DNA of 64,000 bases from Pseudomonas sp. B21_DOA (lineage in GTDB: Bacteria; Pseudomonadota; Gammaproteobacteria; Pseudomonadales; Pseudomonadaceae): assembly GCA_030544685.1 (NCBI GenBank), contig CP086683.1, positions 4,898,001 through 4,962,000 on the forward strand. Reading direction: 5' to 3'. Positions within the stretch are counted from its first letter, which is position 1, and each line of letters begins with the position of its first letter. Under the pieces are notes generated by a model. The model saw only the letters and a program-made list of their open reading frames with translations, was not told the DNA's origin and did no database searches. Positions 25,606-34,241 of this stretch are shown here, piece by piece. The translations under genes were made by a program, and so were the position numbers.

Positions 25606-26784
25606 TGAAGATTCCTGCTCAACACCAACAGGGCGATATCATCCGGCATCTCCCTAGCGTGGCCAAACCAAACACTTGCCGCAGACCATCCAGGCTGCCG
25701 CCCGCTGACTTCACCCGTTCAGGCAAAGCAGCCTCTTTTTCTTTGAGCGTTGCTTCTGGCAAAAGGTCCAGAATGCCATCAGACATCAGCGTCAGGCTGA
25801 ACGTCGGCGGCAGCTCAAGCACGTGGTCTTCGTAGGTGGCTTCATTGAACAGCCCCACCGGCAGGCCACGGCCCTCGAGATAACGAACACTGTCAGGCGT
25901 GTACAACACAGGCAAAGGCAGATGGCCGCCAATGCTATAGGTCAACAAACCGGTCTCCTCGTCGATGACTCCACCGACCATTGTGACGTGTTTACCCAGC
26001 TTACAACTGATCAGCCCCGGTTGATATGACCGAGCACTTCCGAAGGTTTGAACTCCGGCAAGGTACCGCTGCGTTTCGATTCGAAGAGCAAACGCGTGGT
26101 CATGAACTTCAACAGCACGGTGACGAAGGCTGATGACGCGCCATGCCCGGAAACATCCGCCAGGTAAAACGCGACCCGGCGCTCGTCGACGCGGAAATAG
26201 TCGACAAAATCACCCGACAGGTACAACGACGGGATGATCTGGTGGGCAAAGTGGAATTCGTCGATGCTCCACGGGCTTTCCGGCAGCATGTTCATCTGCA
26301 CCTGGCGACCGGCGTTCTGGTCCTCCTGGAGCAGGTTCAGGCTGGCTTCGAGCTCGCGGTTGGCCTTCTCCAGCTTCTCGCGGTAACGCTGGTTTTCCAG
26401 CAGCAGCCGCGCTCGATCCAGGGCCCGACGCACAGAATGCTCGAGCACAGCCAGATCTTCGAGAGGCTTGATCAGGTAATCCGCCGCGCCCAGGCGCAGG
26501 GCCTCGACCGCGTCGTTCATCACCCCGGCACCCGAGACGACGATAACTGGCGTCTCTGGCGAGCGCTCGGTGACCTGACGGATCAGTTCGAGACCGCCCA
26601 TCTGCGGCATGCGCAGATCGCAGATGACCAGATCGGGCTCGTCTTGCTCGAATACCTGAAGACCCTGTTGACCGTTGCCGGCCTGCAGGACGCTGAAACC
26701 ACTGTCTTCCAGATAGGCCGCGAGGCTCGCGCGCACTACCTCGTCATCATCGATTATCAGCAGCGTGGCACTGGTTTTTGGCAT
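25602..26784 (-). CDS. hsbR: Response regulator with PP2C-type phosphatase domain, HsbR-like, two frameshifts
   Basis: Receiver domain (residues 1-125) with phospho-acceptor Asp 56 in VICDLRMP and Lys in ADYLIKPLED, a coiled-coil linker (about 125-165), and a SpoIIE/RsbU-type PP2C phosphatase domain (LSGDFVDYFRV, ADVSGHGASSAFV, LTLMSDGILD). It would dephosphorylate the STAS protein encoded next. Two G-runs are short by one: at 26015-26018 (repaired: NRGLISCKLGKHVTMVGG) and at 25652-25654 (repaired C-terminus: LGEMPDDIALLVLSRNLQ). Repaired, it ends at 25602 with a stop overlapping hsbA. About 395 residues. Confidence 0.82.
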
Positions 26785-26984
26785 GTGGGCAAACGGCGCC
26801 AGAATTAGGTTGGCGTAGTGAGCGGGGCAACGGCCCTGCGCAGACTACTGGATTCGCTTTCTAGCCTCTCTGCTGCAGCACTTTCAAGCATTCGCCTGGC
26901 GCGCGGTTTTAAACAGAGGTGCCCTTCTAAGGCGCAGACGGTACTCCCATCCGCAGAGCGTTTCAAGCATGCGCCGATTGTCGC

Positions 26985-27004
26985 TTGACGACTTTGTTTG
27001 TCAA
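26985..27004. promoter_or_regulatory. Inverted repeat TTGAC-N10-GTCAA
   Basis: Perfect 5-base arms TTGAC (26985-26989) and GTCAA (27000-27004) 200 bases upstream of hsbR. Possible operator; short arms make a chance occurrence plausible. Confidence 0.25.
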
Positions 27005-27084
27005 ATCACCGGGAGTTATAAGAACCGCCCCAAGCGTAACCCGATGGAAGGTAGCGACGGTCACTGGCGTTGCTCTGCCGCGCA

Positions 27085-27113
27085 CAAAAAAGGCGACCCG
27101 AGGGGTCGCCTTT
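27085..27113 (-). terminator. Rho-independent terminator after mlaA
   Basis: Minus strand AAAGGCGACCC-CTC-GGGTCGCCTTTTTT: 11-base stem, 3-base loop and T-tract, immediately after the mlaA stop. Confidence 0.93.
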
Positions 27114-27129
27114 CTGTCACCGGTCGAAA

Positions 27130-27819
27130 TCAGAAATCGTCTTCGACCTGACCGTCCTTCACCTTGAACTCGCGGTTCTGCAGGTAAGCATTGCGGATGA
27201 AGGTGTATTTGTCGCCACTGATCAGCTTCTCGCTCGACAGCAGGCTGGCGCGGGTGTCGACGATGTTCAGGCCGAAGATCGAGTTACGCGTCGGCACGTG
27301 ATCGATGTAGCGGTACGCGCCGGTGAAGCTGTCGACGTATTTCGACGGTGCGTCACGCAGGGTGCTCGGCCCCATCAGCGGCAGCATCACGTACGGGCCG
27401 CTGCCTACGCCCCAGTAGCCCAACGTCTGACCGAAGTCTTCGTCGCTGCGGTTCAAGCCCATCTTGGTGCCGACGTCGAAGAAGCCGAGCAGACCGAAGG
27501 TGGTGTTGAAAATCAGTCGGGCAGTATCAACGCCAGCGGCAGCGGGTTTGGCCTGGAGAACGTTGTTCGCCAGGTTGGTGACGTCGCCGACGTTGCGGAA
27601 CATATTGTGGATGCCGTCTTCAACGAATTGCGGAGTGATGAACTCATAACCCTGCGCCAATGGCTTCAGCGCGTAGGTGTCAACGAAGTCGTTGAACTGG
27701 AAAATCGGCCGGTTGACGCTTTCCCAAGGGTCTTCTTCGGTGGCCGCCTGGGTGGCGAACGGCGCCAGCAACAGGCTGGCACAAACACTTAGCTGAGTGA
27801 GCGAAGGGCTCCAGCGCAT
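27130..27819 (-). CDS. mlaA: MlaA/VacJ family outer-membrane lipid-asymmetry protein
   Basis: Part of the Mla system that removes mislocalised phospholipid from the outer leaflet of the outer membrane. 229 residues: signal peptide ending ATQAA (about residue 26), then the family signature EDPWESVNRPIFQFND, helical PLMGPSTLRD and C-terminal YTFIRNAYLQNREF. Unlike E. coli MlaA there is no Cys at a lipobox before the mature start, so the exported form looks like a non-lipidated periplasmic or barrel-associated protein. The other mla genes are not nearby. Followed by a terminator. Confidence 0.9.
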   Translation of the reverse strand: MRWSPSLTQLSVCASLLLAPFATQAATEEDPWESVNRPIFQFNDFVDTYALKPLAQGYEFITPQFVEDGIHNMFRNVGDVTNLANNVLQAKPAAAGVDTARLIFNTTFGLLGFFDVGTKMGLNRSDEDFGQTLGYWGVGSGPYVMLPLMGPSTLRDAPSKYVDSFTGAYRYIDHVPTRNSIFGLNIVDTRASLLSSEKLISGDKYTFIRNAYLQNREFKVKDGQVEDDF

Positions 27820-28017
27820 AGAAAAACTCCTTGGATTTGATACTGGCGCGGACGCTCGGCCCGTGCGTTGAGGCCGCTAGTATAAGCGTAAACGGCGATT
27901 TGGGCAGTGCGCCGCAGCAAGGATATGCAGGAAGTTTCCTACGCCGACTTTCACAGGGCTGTCATGCAACTGTCACCCGCGCGCCCTAGCCTTGAGCGTT
28001 ATTTCAGGGACGTTGCC

Positions 28018-28638
28018 ATGACACACGCCGAAACCTTGCCCGTCGCCGCGCCCCGCCTGACGGCCGTACTGTTCGGCCTCAGCGGCTGCCTGGTGGATTT
28101 CGGTGCACGGGCCGCGCAGCAGACCCTCGCCCAGACGCAACACACCGAAGCCACCCCTGGCGCACTCGATAGCCTGAAAAGCTTGCAGCGTCAGCAGATT
28201 CCCTGCGCATGGCTGGATGAGTTACCCCCTGCCCTCGCTCAGTCACTGGCCGCCTCGCTGCCGGACTGGATCAAGCCGACGCAACATTCAGCAACAATGA
28301 ATCCATGGCCGGCGCCCAATGCATGCTGGCAAGCCTTGATGGATCTGAACATCGACCGACTCGATGGCTGCGTGCTGGTCAGCGGTGAGCCGCGCCTGTT
28401 GCAGGCCGGCCTGAATGCCGGGTTGTGGACGATTGGGCTGGCATCCTGTGGCTCGCTGTGCGGCCTGAGCCCGAGCGAGTGGCAGGCTCTGTCGCAAAAG
28501 GAGCGCGAACAGTTGCGCGGCAAGGCAACCGTGCAGCTGTTCAGCCTGGGCGTGCATTCGGTGATCGATCATCTCGGTGAACTCGACGCCTGTCTCGCCG
28601 ATATCAGCCTGCGCCGCGCCAAAGGCGAAAAGCCCTGA
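28018..28638 (+). CDS. HAD-superfamily protein related to phosphonoacetaldehyde hydrolase, catalytic Asp missing
   Basis: A 206-residue PhnX-like protein. Motif I, normally hhhhDxxGTxxDFG, reads VLFGLSGCLVDFG: the nucleophile Asp is Gly 20, and the second acid is Ser 22. The C-terminal part keeps the PhnX-like pattern: VLVSGEPRLLQAGLNAGLWTIG (motif IV region with its Asp replaced), SVIDHLGEL and RRAKGEKP. So it is probably not a HAD phosphatase, and may bind a ligand or regulate. I use the ATG at 28018, preceded by AGGGAC; an upstream ATG at 27925 would add about 30 non-family residues. Divergent from mlaA. Confidence 0.75.
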   Translation: MTHAETLPVAAPRLTAVLFGLSGCLVDFGARAAQQTLAQTQHTEATPGALDSLKSLQRQQIPCAWLDELPPALAQSLAASLPDWIKPTQHSATMNPWPAPNACWQALMDLNIDRLDGCVLVSGEPRLLQAGLNAGLWTIGLASCGSLCGLSPSEWQALSQKEREQLRGKATVQLFSLGVHSVIDHLGELDACLADISLRRAKGEKP

Positions 28639-28746
28639 TCGGCGTCATGCAGGTTTACCCAGAGTGGATTAATCTAAAGGTCAGCCATAGACCTTTGGCG
28701 CGCGGCTGCGGTCAATGCCAGTGCCTATTGATAAAAGGAAACCACC

Positions 28747-29010
28747 ATGCCCGCCCAAGAACTGCAAAAACAGCTCGATACCCTGCGCGAGCAGCTGGAA
28801 CACAATCCACCGCTGTCGGAAGCCGAGCGTGAGGATCTGCATGCGCTGATGGCGCAGATCGAATCGGAAATCCAGCTGGAAACTGCCACCCAGGACGCGA
28901 GCATCGCCGACGGCGTGAACCTGGCGGTCGAGCGCTTCGAAGTCGAACACCCGGCAATCGCCGGCACCCTGCGCAACATCATGAATACGCTGGGCAGCAT
29001 GGGCATCTGA
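28747..29010 (+). CDS. DUF4404 family protein
   Basis: An 87-residue acidic, mostly helical protein with a clear ribosome site (AAAGGAAAC). It begins with LQKQLDTLREQLEHNPPLS and ends with EHPAIAGTLRNIMNTLGSMGI, the conserved DUF4404 C-terminal signature. Its function is unknown. Predicted coiled-coil in residues 3-50. Followed by an intrinsic terminator, so it is probably a single-gene unit or the end of an operon with the HAD-like gene. Confidence 0.88.
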   Translation: MPAQELQKQLDTLREQLEHNPPLSEAEREDLHALMAQIESEIQLETATQDASIADGVNLAVERFEVEHPAIAGTLRNIMNTLGSMGI

Positions 29011-29022
29011 CGCCCGCCGCAC

Positions 29023-29055
29023 AAAAAAGCCCTGCCAGCGATGGCAGGGCTTTTT
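29023..29055 (+). terminator. Rho-independent terminator after the DUF4404 gene
   Basis: AAAAAAGCCCTGCCA, loop GCGA, TGGCAGGGCTTTTT: 10-base GC stem with flanking A and T tracts. Confidence 0.94.
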
Positions 29056-29082
29056 CATTTGCAAAATGTGCATGCAAGCCCT

Positions 29083-29172
29083 TGTGGGAGCGAGCCTGCT
29101 CGCGAAGGCGTCGTGTCAGTCGACATCATCGTTGAATGACACACCGCATTCGCGAGCAGGCTCGCTCCCACA
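29083..29172. repeat. REP pair
   Basis: Inverted GTGGGAGCGAGCCTGCTCGCG units at both ends of a roughly 90-base element between the DUF4404 gene and convergent queF. Confidence 0.93.
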
Positions 29173-29195
29173 TTGGATATCGCACATTCCGGATC

Positions 29196-30026
29196 TTATT
29201 GACGTACGAGGCGATGATTCGGCAGCTGTACGCTTTCGGTACTGCGATACGGGTTGATATCCAACCCGCCGCGCCGAACATAGCGCGCAAATACCGTCAG
29301 TTTCTCCGGCTTCAGCAACCGCTGCAGATCAAGAAAAATCCGCTCAACGCATTGCTCGTGGAAATCCGAGTGCTGGCGGAAGCTGACGATGTATTCCAGC
29401 AGGCTGGCGTGATCCAGCGCCGCGCCGCGATATTCCACCACGACGCTGCCCCAGTCCGGCTGGCTGGTCACCGGGCAGTTGGATTTGAGCAGGTGGCTGT
29501 GCACGCTCTCCTCGACCACGCGGGAATTGTCGCAACGCAGCAGCTCCGGACGCGGGTGCTCATAATTGCTCACGCTGATATCCAGATCATCGATGCACAC
29601 GCCCGGCAACGCCACCACGCCTTCAGCTTCCACGTCTTTCAGACTGCGAACGCGAACGCCCACCGGTTTGCCGGCAGCGGCGGACAGATCCTTGACCAGC
29701 GTCGCTTCCAATGTGCTGACGTCGGCGAATGGCGTCTGGTTCAGCGAGTTCAGGTACAGCTTGAACGACTTCGACTCGATGATGTTCGGCGAGTCCGCCG
29801 GAATGCTGAATTCGGCGATCGCCACCACCGGTTTGCCCGAGGGAAGCAGCCACGACAGCTCGAAGCAGTTCCAGAAATCCACGCCTTTATACGGCAGGGT
29901 TTCGGCGCTCAGGCCCAGCTCGGCCCATTTCGCGGTGCGCGGAATCGGGAACAGCAGGGACGGCGTGTAGGTGGCGATGTATTCGCTGGATTTGCCCAGC
30001 GGCGAATGTTCGGCTGCGGGATGCAT
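29196..30026 (-). CDS. queF: NADPH-dependent 7-cyano-7-deazaguanine reductase QueF
   Basis: Reduces preQ0 to preQ1 in queuosine biosynthesis. 276-residue long-form QueF (YqcD/QueF type II): the first half carries the [14 protein letters not shown] motif, and the second half the catalytic Cys in [14 protein letters not shown]. The start at 30026 is the only ATG near the family N-terminus, with CAGG upstream. Ordinary housekeeping gene. Confidence 0.95.
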   Translation of the reverse strand: MHPAAEHSPLGKSSEYIATYTPSLLFPIPRTAKWAELGLSAETLPYKGVDFWNCFELSWLLPSGKPVVAIAEFSIPADSPNIIESKSFKLYLNSLNQTPFADVSTLEATLVKDLSAAAGKPVGVRVRSLKDVEAEGVVALPGVCIDDLDISVSNYEHPRPELLRCDNSRVVEESVHSHLLKSNCPVTSQPDWGSVVVEYRGAALDHASLLEYIVSFRQHSDFHEQCVERIFLDLQRLLKPEKLTVFARYVRRGGLDINPYRSTESVQLPNHRLVRQ

Positions 30027-30087
30027 GGCGGAAACCTGACTGAAGAATCAGCGGATTCTACCAGCCTTTGCCCGCGCCTTTGAGTGC

Positions 30088-30627
30088 TTACTGACTGACT
30101 GTCAGTTTGCCAACCATGCCCGCCTGATAATGCCCGGGAATATTGCAGGCAAACTCGAGCGCCGTGGCCTTGCTGAAGGTCCAGGTCAACTCGGCGGTTT
30201 TACCGGGCTCGACCAGTACACTGTTGGGGTCGTCATGCTGCATGCCGTGGCCCATCGCCGCGTGATCCATGCCCGCCATGTCGTGGGACATTTCTTTCAT
30301 GCCGGTAGGCGTGAGCATGCCGCTCTGCTGCATCTGCAACATTTCCTGCTGGTGGCTGGCATGCATCGCCGCATCACCGAGGTTGAATTCGTGCAGCAAC
30401 TGGCCTTTATTCACCAGCACAAAGCGAATGGTCTCACCGGCCTTGACCTGTATGGCTTTCGGGTCGAAGTTCATGTCGCCCATGACGATTTCGATAGTCC
30501 GCGTGGCTAGGCTCGCGGCTGCCGGCTTGCCGAACGCGAAGGCGTGCGCCGGGGTCGCCGAAACAGGCGAACTCAATGCCAGCAGACAGGCAGCTAACGT
30601 CAGGGATGTACGATAAAACATGGTCAC
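30088..30627 (-). CDS. Periplasmic cupredoxin-domain copper protein
   Basis: A 179-residue exported protein with signal peptide (ends SPVSA, about residue 24) and a cupredoxin fold at the C-terminus: EFACNIPGHYQAGMVGKL contains the Cys-x3-His-x4-Met copper ligands (type 1 copper site). The middle is rich in Met and His (MKEMSHDMAGMDHAAMGHGM), as in copper-handling proteins. It is divergent from the CopRS-type regulators and a likely regulatory target: an inverted repeat TGACA-N5-GTAAT lies in the shared promoter. Proposed role is copper binding or delivery in the periplasm. Confidence 0.85.
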   Translation of the reverse strand: MTMFYRTSLTLAACLLALSSPVSATPAHAFAFGKPAAASLATRTIEIVMGDMNFDPKAIQVKAGETIRFVLVNKGQLLHEFNLGDAAMHASHQQEMLQMQQSGMLTPTGMKEMSHDMAGMDHAAMGHGMQHDDPNSVLVEPGKTAELTWTFSKATALEFACNIPGHYQAGMVGKLTVSQ

Positions 30628-30698
30628 GCTCCAACAAGAGAAGGTTCAGCCTGTGGGAAACTCTAACCACCCCGCGCTGGCATCGACCTGACAGGCAG

Positions 30699-30713
30699 AT
30701 TACAACTTTGTCA
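30699..30713. promoter_or_regulatory. CopR-type operator (cop box-like inverted repeat)
   Basis: ATTAC-AACTT-TGTCA (minus strand TGACA-AAGTT-GTAAT) between the divergent copper-protein gene and copR. It resembles boxes described for CopR/CusR regulators of pseudomonads. It is placed to control both genes. Confidence 0.55.
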
Positions 30714-30787
30714 GCTTGGTGCTTATCGCCGGATCTCACGGTATAACGCCCTCGCCCTTCTACATACCATCCCCGCCCGAGTCGCCC

Positions 30788-31468
30788 ATGAAACTGTTGA
30801 TCGTCGAAGACCAAGCGAAAACCGGCCAATACCTGCGCCAGGGTTTGACCGAGGCCGGGTTCAATACCGAGCTGGTGGCTGACGGCATCAGTGGCCAGCA
30901 ATTGGCGTTGAGCGGCGAGTACGCGCTGTTGATCCTCGATGTGATGCTGCCCGGGCGCAGTGGCTGGCAGATTCTCCAAGCGGTGCGCAGCGCCGGCCTC
31001 GCCACGCCGGTACTTTTTCTTACTGCCAAAGACGCCGTGGAGGACAGGGTTCACGGCCTCGAATTGGGCGCCGACGATTATCTGGTCAAGCCATTCGCCT
31101 TCTCCGAATTGCTCGCGCGGGTGCGCAGCCTGTTGCGGCGCGGCAGCGCAGTCGCCCAGGAAACCAGCCTGCAACTGGCCGATCTGCGCCTGGACCTAAT
31201 CCGCCGCCGCGTCGAACGCAACGGCCAGCGCATAGACCTGACCGCCAAGGAATTCGCCCTGCTGGAAATGCTCCTGCGCCGTCAGGGTGAGGTCCTGCCC
31301 AAATCGCTGATCGCCTCGCAGGTTTGGGACATGAATTTTGACAGCGACACCAATGTCATCGAAGTGGCGATCCGCCGCTTACGCCTGAAGATCGACGATG
31401 ACTTTCCCAACAAGTTGATCCACACCGTGCGCGGCATGGGCTACGTGCTCGAAGTGCGTTCGCTGTGA
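30788..31468 (+). CDS. copR: OmpR-family copper response regulator (CopR/CusR-like)
   Basis: A 226-residue two-component response regulator. Receiver: [13 protein letters not shown] at the N-terminus, phospho-acceptor Asp in [14 protein letters not shown], Thr in [10 protein letters not shown] and Lys in [10 protein letters not shown]. The C-terminal winged helix ends [12 protein letters not shown] and [10 protein letters not shown]. Start at the ATG beginning MKLLIVED; upstream codons in frame are not family-like. Adjacent copper-protein gene and sensor identify it as copper-responsive. The stop overlaps copS. Confidence 0.9.
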   Translation: MKLLIVEDQAKTGQYLRQGLTEAGFNTELVADGISGQQLALSGEYALLILDVMLPGRSGWQILQAVRSAGLATPVLFLTAKDAVEDRVHGLELGADDYLVKPFAFSELLARVRSLLRRGSAVAQETSLQLADLRLDLIRRRVERNGQRIDLTAKEFALLEMLLRRQGEVLPKSLIASQVWDMNFDSDTNVIEVAIRRLRLKIDDDFPNKLIHTVRGMGYVLEVRSL

Positions 31469-32814
31469 TGCGTCGTTTGTCCTTGAGCACGCGCCTGGCC
31501 CTGTTGTTTGCCGCCTGCACTGCGGTGGTCTCGCTGTTCGCCGGGGTGCTGTTCGACCGCGCCAGCGAGGCGCACTTCATCGAGCTTGATCAGCAACAAC
31601 TGGAGACGAAACTGATCGGCCTGCGCCGCGCCTTACAGGATCTCCAACCTGCCCAGCGCGAGGCGCGGCTGGCCGATGAACTCAGCCGTCAGGCCGATCT
31701 GTCGTTGCGCATCACCAGTGGCGATGGTCAGCACTGGTATGACAGCTCGGTGCAGATTCCGAAGAATCTGCCGCTGCAAACCGGCCTGTCGACGATCAGC
31801 CATGACGGCACCGATTACCGCGTATTGCGCGCCCCACTCTATCCGGACACAGCGGATTCGCCGCAACTCACGCTGCTGCTGGACATCACCCATCACCAGC
31901 ATTTCCTTGCGCGCATGCAGCATCTGATCTGGCTGACCGTCGGCCTGTCAGCGCTGGCTACCGCCCTGCTCGGTGCCTGGGCCGCGCGCAGTGGTCTGCG
32001 CCCGTTGCGCCGAATGAGCGCCGTGGCTCGTGGGATTTCCGCGCAATCGCTGAATGCCCGACTGCCTGAAGAGAAGATGCCGCCAGAACTTGCCGAAATG
32101 GCCTACAGCTTCAACGCCATGCTCGCACGCCTCGACGACTCGTTTCAGCGCCTCTCGGCGTTCTCCGCCGACATTGCCCATGAGCTGCGCACACCGTTGT
32201 CGAATCTGCTGACCCACACCCAGGTCACCCTCACCCGCCCACGGGCACTGGAGGACTACCGCGAAGCGCTGCACAGCAACCTCGAAGAACTGCAATGGAT
32301 GGCGCAACTGGTCAACGACATGCTCTACCTGGCCAAGGCTGACCACGGCTTGCTGATGCCCAAGCGCGAACCGCTGGAACTGGCGGATGAAGCTGACATG
32401 CTGCTGGAGTTTTTTGCGCCATTGGCGGAAGACGCTGGCTTGAGTCTCAGCCGTGAAGGTGAGGCGCGAATCGACGGTGATCGCGGCATGTTACGCCGGG
32501 CCTTGTCGAATCTGCTGGATAACGCGCTGCGGTTCGCCCCGGCTGAGGGATACGTTCGCTTGAGCATCGTCGACGAGGCGAAAGCCGTGCGCGTCTGCGT
32601 CGAGAACAGTGGTGAGGGGATTTCAGCGCAGGTGCTGCCACGTTTGTTCGACCGCTTCTATCGGGCGGATCCGGCGCGGCAGGAAGGTAGCAGTGAACAT
32701 GCGGGGTTGGGGCTGGCGATTACTCAGTCGATCGTGCGGGCACATGGCGGGACGATTCATTGCGAATCTGAGGCGGGCTGGACGCGGTTTGTAATCGAGT
32801 TGCCTCGGACCTGA
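31468..32814 (+). CDS. copS: Heavy-metal sensor histidine kinase (CopS/CusS-like)
   Basis: A 448-residue inner-membrane kinase. Two transmembrane segments (about 10-32 and 150-172) bracket a periplasmic sensor region of about 120 residues. HAMP region follows (LRPLRRMSAVARGI). H-box FSADIAHELRTPLSNLL, N-box LSNLLDNALRFAP and G-boxes HAGLGLAITQSIVRAHGG are all present. It is expected to sense periplasmic copper and phosphorylate the adjacent response regulator; start overlaps the copR stop by one base. Confidence 0.9.
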   Translation: MRRLSLSTRLALLFAACTAVVSLFAGVLFDRASEAHFIELDQQQLETKLIGLRRALQDLQPAQREARLADELSRQADLSLRITSGDGQHWYDSSVQIPKNLPLQTGLSTISHDGTDYRVLRAPLYPDTADSPQLTLLLDITHHQHFLARMQHLIWLTVGLSALATALLGAWAARSGLRPLRRMSAVARGISAQSLNARLPEEKMPPELAEMAYSFNAMLARLDDSFQRLSAFSADIAHELRTPLSNLLTHTQVTLTRPRALEDYREALHSNLEELQWMAQLVNDMLYLAKADHGLLMPKREPLELADEADMLLEFFAPLAEDAGLSLSREGEARIDGDRGMLRRALSNLLDNALRFAPAEGYVRLSIVDEAKAVRVCVENSGEGISAQVLPRLFDRFYRADPARQEGSSEHAGLGLAITQSIVRAHGGTIHCESEAGWTRFVIELPRT

Positions 32815-32922
32815 TCGTTCCCACGCTCTGCGTGGGAATGCAGCCCAGGACGCTCCGCGTCCCTTCAAGAGCCGAACGCAGAGCGTCCGTTGAGGCATTC
32901 CCACGCAGAGCGTGGGAACGAG
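32815..32922. repeat. Pseudomonas palindromic repeat of the GTTCCCACGCTCTGCGTGGGAA family
   Basis: Inverted copies of CGTTCCCACGCTCTGCGTGG at both ends and an inner pair GGACGCTCCGCGTCC / CGCAGAGCGTCC. A second full copy lies at 41671-41775. Lies between convergent copS and lolE. Confidence 0.9.
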
Positions 32923-32933
32923 CATGGAGTCGC

Positions 32934-34178
32934 TTACGAATATCTCAACGCATGCGCCGGCTCGATCTTCGCCGCCCGCCACGCCGGATACACCGTCGCT
33001 AGAAAGCTCAGAATGAACCCCGCCGAGCAGATCAACAGCACATCCCCACCCTGCAGTTCCGAGGGCAGATTGCTGACGAAATACACGTCCGAACTGAAGA
33101 TATGCTGCCCGCTGACTCGCTCGATCCAGCCCACGATCTGACTGACATTCAGCGCGGCAATCACGCCCAGCACGCCGCCAATGATGGTGCCGACAATACC
33201 GATCACCGTGCCCTGCACCATGAAGATCGCCATGATCTGGCGTGGCGTGGCGCCGATCGTGCGCAGGATCGCGATGTCGGCGCCCTTATCGTTCACCACC
33301 ATGATCAGCGTCGCGATGATGTTGAACGCCGCCACCGCGACGATCATCAGCAACAGCAGGCCGATCATGGTTTTTTCCATCTTCATCGCGCTGAACAGGC
33401 TGCCTTGGGTGTGGGTCCAGTCGTCAGCCTTGAAGTCGGCACCGAGGCCACCGGCAATGTCTGCGGACACCTTTGGCGCCGCATACAGATCCTTGACCGC
33501 CAGGCGCACGCTCTGCACCTGATTCGGCTGCCAGTGCTGCATGGTCGCGGCGTCGGCGACGTGGATCAGGCCCATCGAGCCGTCCAGCTCGGCGCCGACC
33601 TTGAACACGCCCACCACATTCAGGCGCTGCATGCGCGGGGTGATACCGCCCGGCGCGGTGCTGACTTCCGGGACGATCAGGGTGATCTTGTCGCCGACAT
33701 TGAGGCGGAAACGCCGCGCAGTGATTTCACCAATCACCACACCGAATTCGCCCGGCTTCAAGGCATCGAGACGACCCTGGACGATATGCTGGGCAACGAT
33801 CGACACCTTGCCTTCCTGCGCCGGATCAACGCCGCTGATCTGGATCGGCTGCATCGAACCCTTGTAGGACAGCATGCCTTCCATCTCGGTGAACGGCACG
33901 GCGGCGGTCACTTCGGGATTTTTCATCGCGGCAGCGGCCACCGGCTGCCAGTCGTCGATCGGCTTGACGCCAACGATGGTCGCATGGGGCACCATGCCGA
34001 GGATGCGCGAGCTCATTTCGCGCTGGAAGCCGTTCATCACCGACAGCACCACGATCATTGCCAGCACGCCGAGGGCGAGGCCGATCATCGAGGTCATCGA
34101 AATGAACGAAACAAAGCGATTGCGGCGCTTGGCGCGGGTATAGCGCGTGCCGATAAAGATCGATAACGGTCTGAACAT
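32934..34178 (-). CDS. lolE: Lipoprotein-releasing ABC transporter permease LolE
   Basis: Membrane subunit of LolCDE, which extracts outer-membrane lipoproteins from the inner membrane and passes them to LolA. 414 residues with the MacB/LolC-like topology: N-terminal helix ([21 protein letters not shown]), a periplasmic domain of about 200 residues, and three C-terminal helices with ADIAILRTIGATPRQI coupling motif. It begins [20 protein letters not shown], nearly the same as LolC upstream. Starts at 34178 (an ATG four codons earlier is in frame). A terminator-like hairpin separates it from lolD. Confidence 0.9.
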   Translation of the reverse strand: MFRPLSIFIGTRYTRAKRRNRFVSFISMTSMIGLALGVLAMIVVLSVMNGFQREMSSRILGMVPHATIVGVKPIDDWQPVAAAAMKNPEVTAAVPFTEMEGMLSYKGSMQPIQISGVDPAQEGKVSIVAQHIVQGRLDALKPGEFGVVIGEITARRFRLNVGDKITLIVPEVSTAPGGITPRMQRLNVVGVFKVGAELDGSMGLIHVADAATMQHWQPNQVQSVRLAVKDLYAAPKVSADIAGGLGADFKADDWTHTQGSLFSAMKMEKTMIGLLLLMIVAVAAFNIIATLIMVVNDKGADIAILRTIGATPRQIMAIFMVQGTVIGIVGTIIGGVLGVIAALNVSQIVGWIERVSGQHIFSSDVYFVSNLPSELQGGDVLLICSAGFILSFLATVYPAWRAAKIEPAHALRYS

Positions 34179-34202
34179 TCGCTGGGGCACCGTATAGAAA
34201 TA

Positions 34203-34233
34203 AAAGACCCGGCGCCGTTACGAGCGCCGGGTT
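34203..34233 (-). terminator. Terminator-like hairpin between lolD and lolE
   Basis: Minus strand ACCCGGCGC-TCGTAACG-GCGCCGGGT followed by CTTTTATTT. A 9-base GC stem with a T-rich tail, inside the lolCDE gene set. It could attenuate lolE. Confidence 0.65.
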
Positions 34234-34241
34234 TCAGCCAG

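Larger units (their letters stand above)
26785..27129. other. Intergenic region upstream of the hsbR-like gene
   Basis: About 345 bases with no supported gene. It contains the mlaA terminator (27085-27113), an inverted repeat TTGAC-N10-GTCAA (26985-27004) and a direct repeat TTTCAAGCAT-n-CGCC (starting 26881 and 26960, 79 bases apart). The hsbR promoter (leftward) must lie here. No RNA gene was recognised. Confidence 0.5.
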
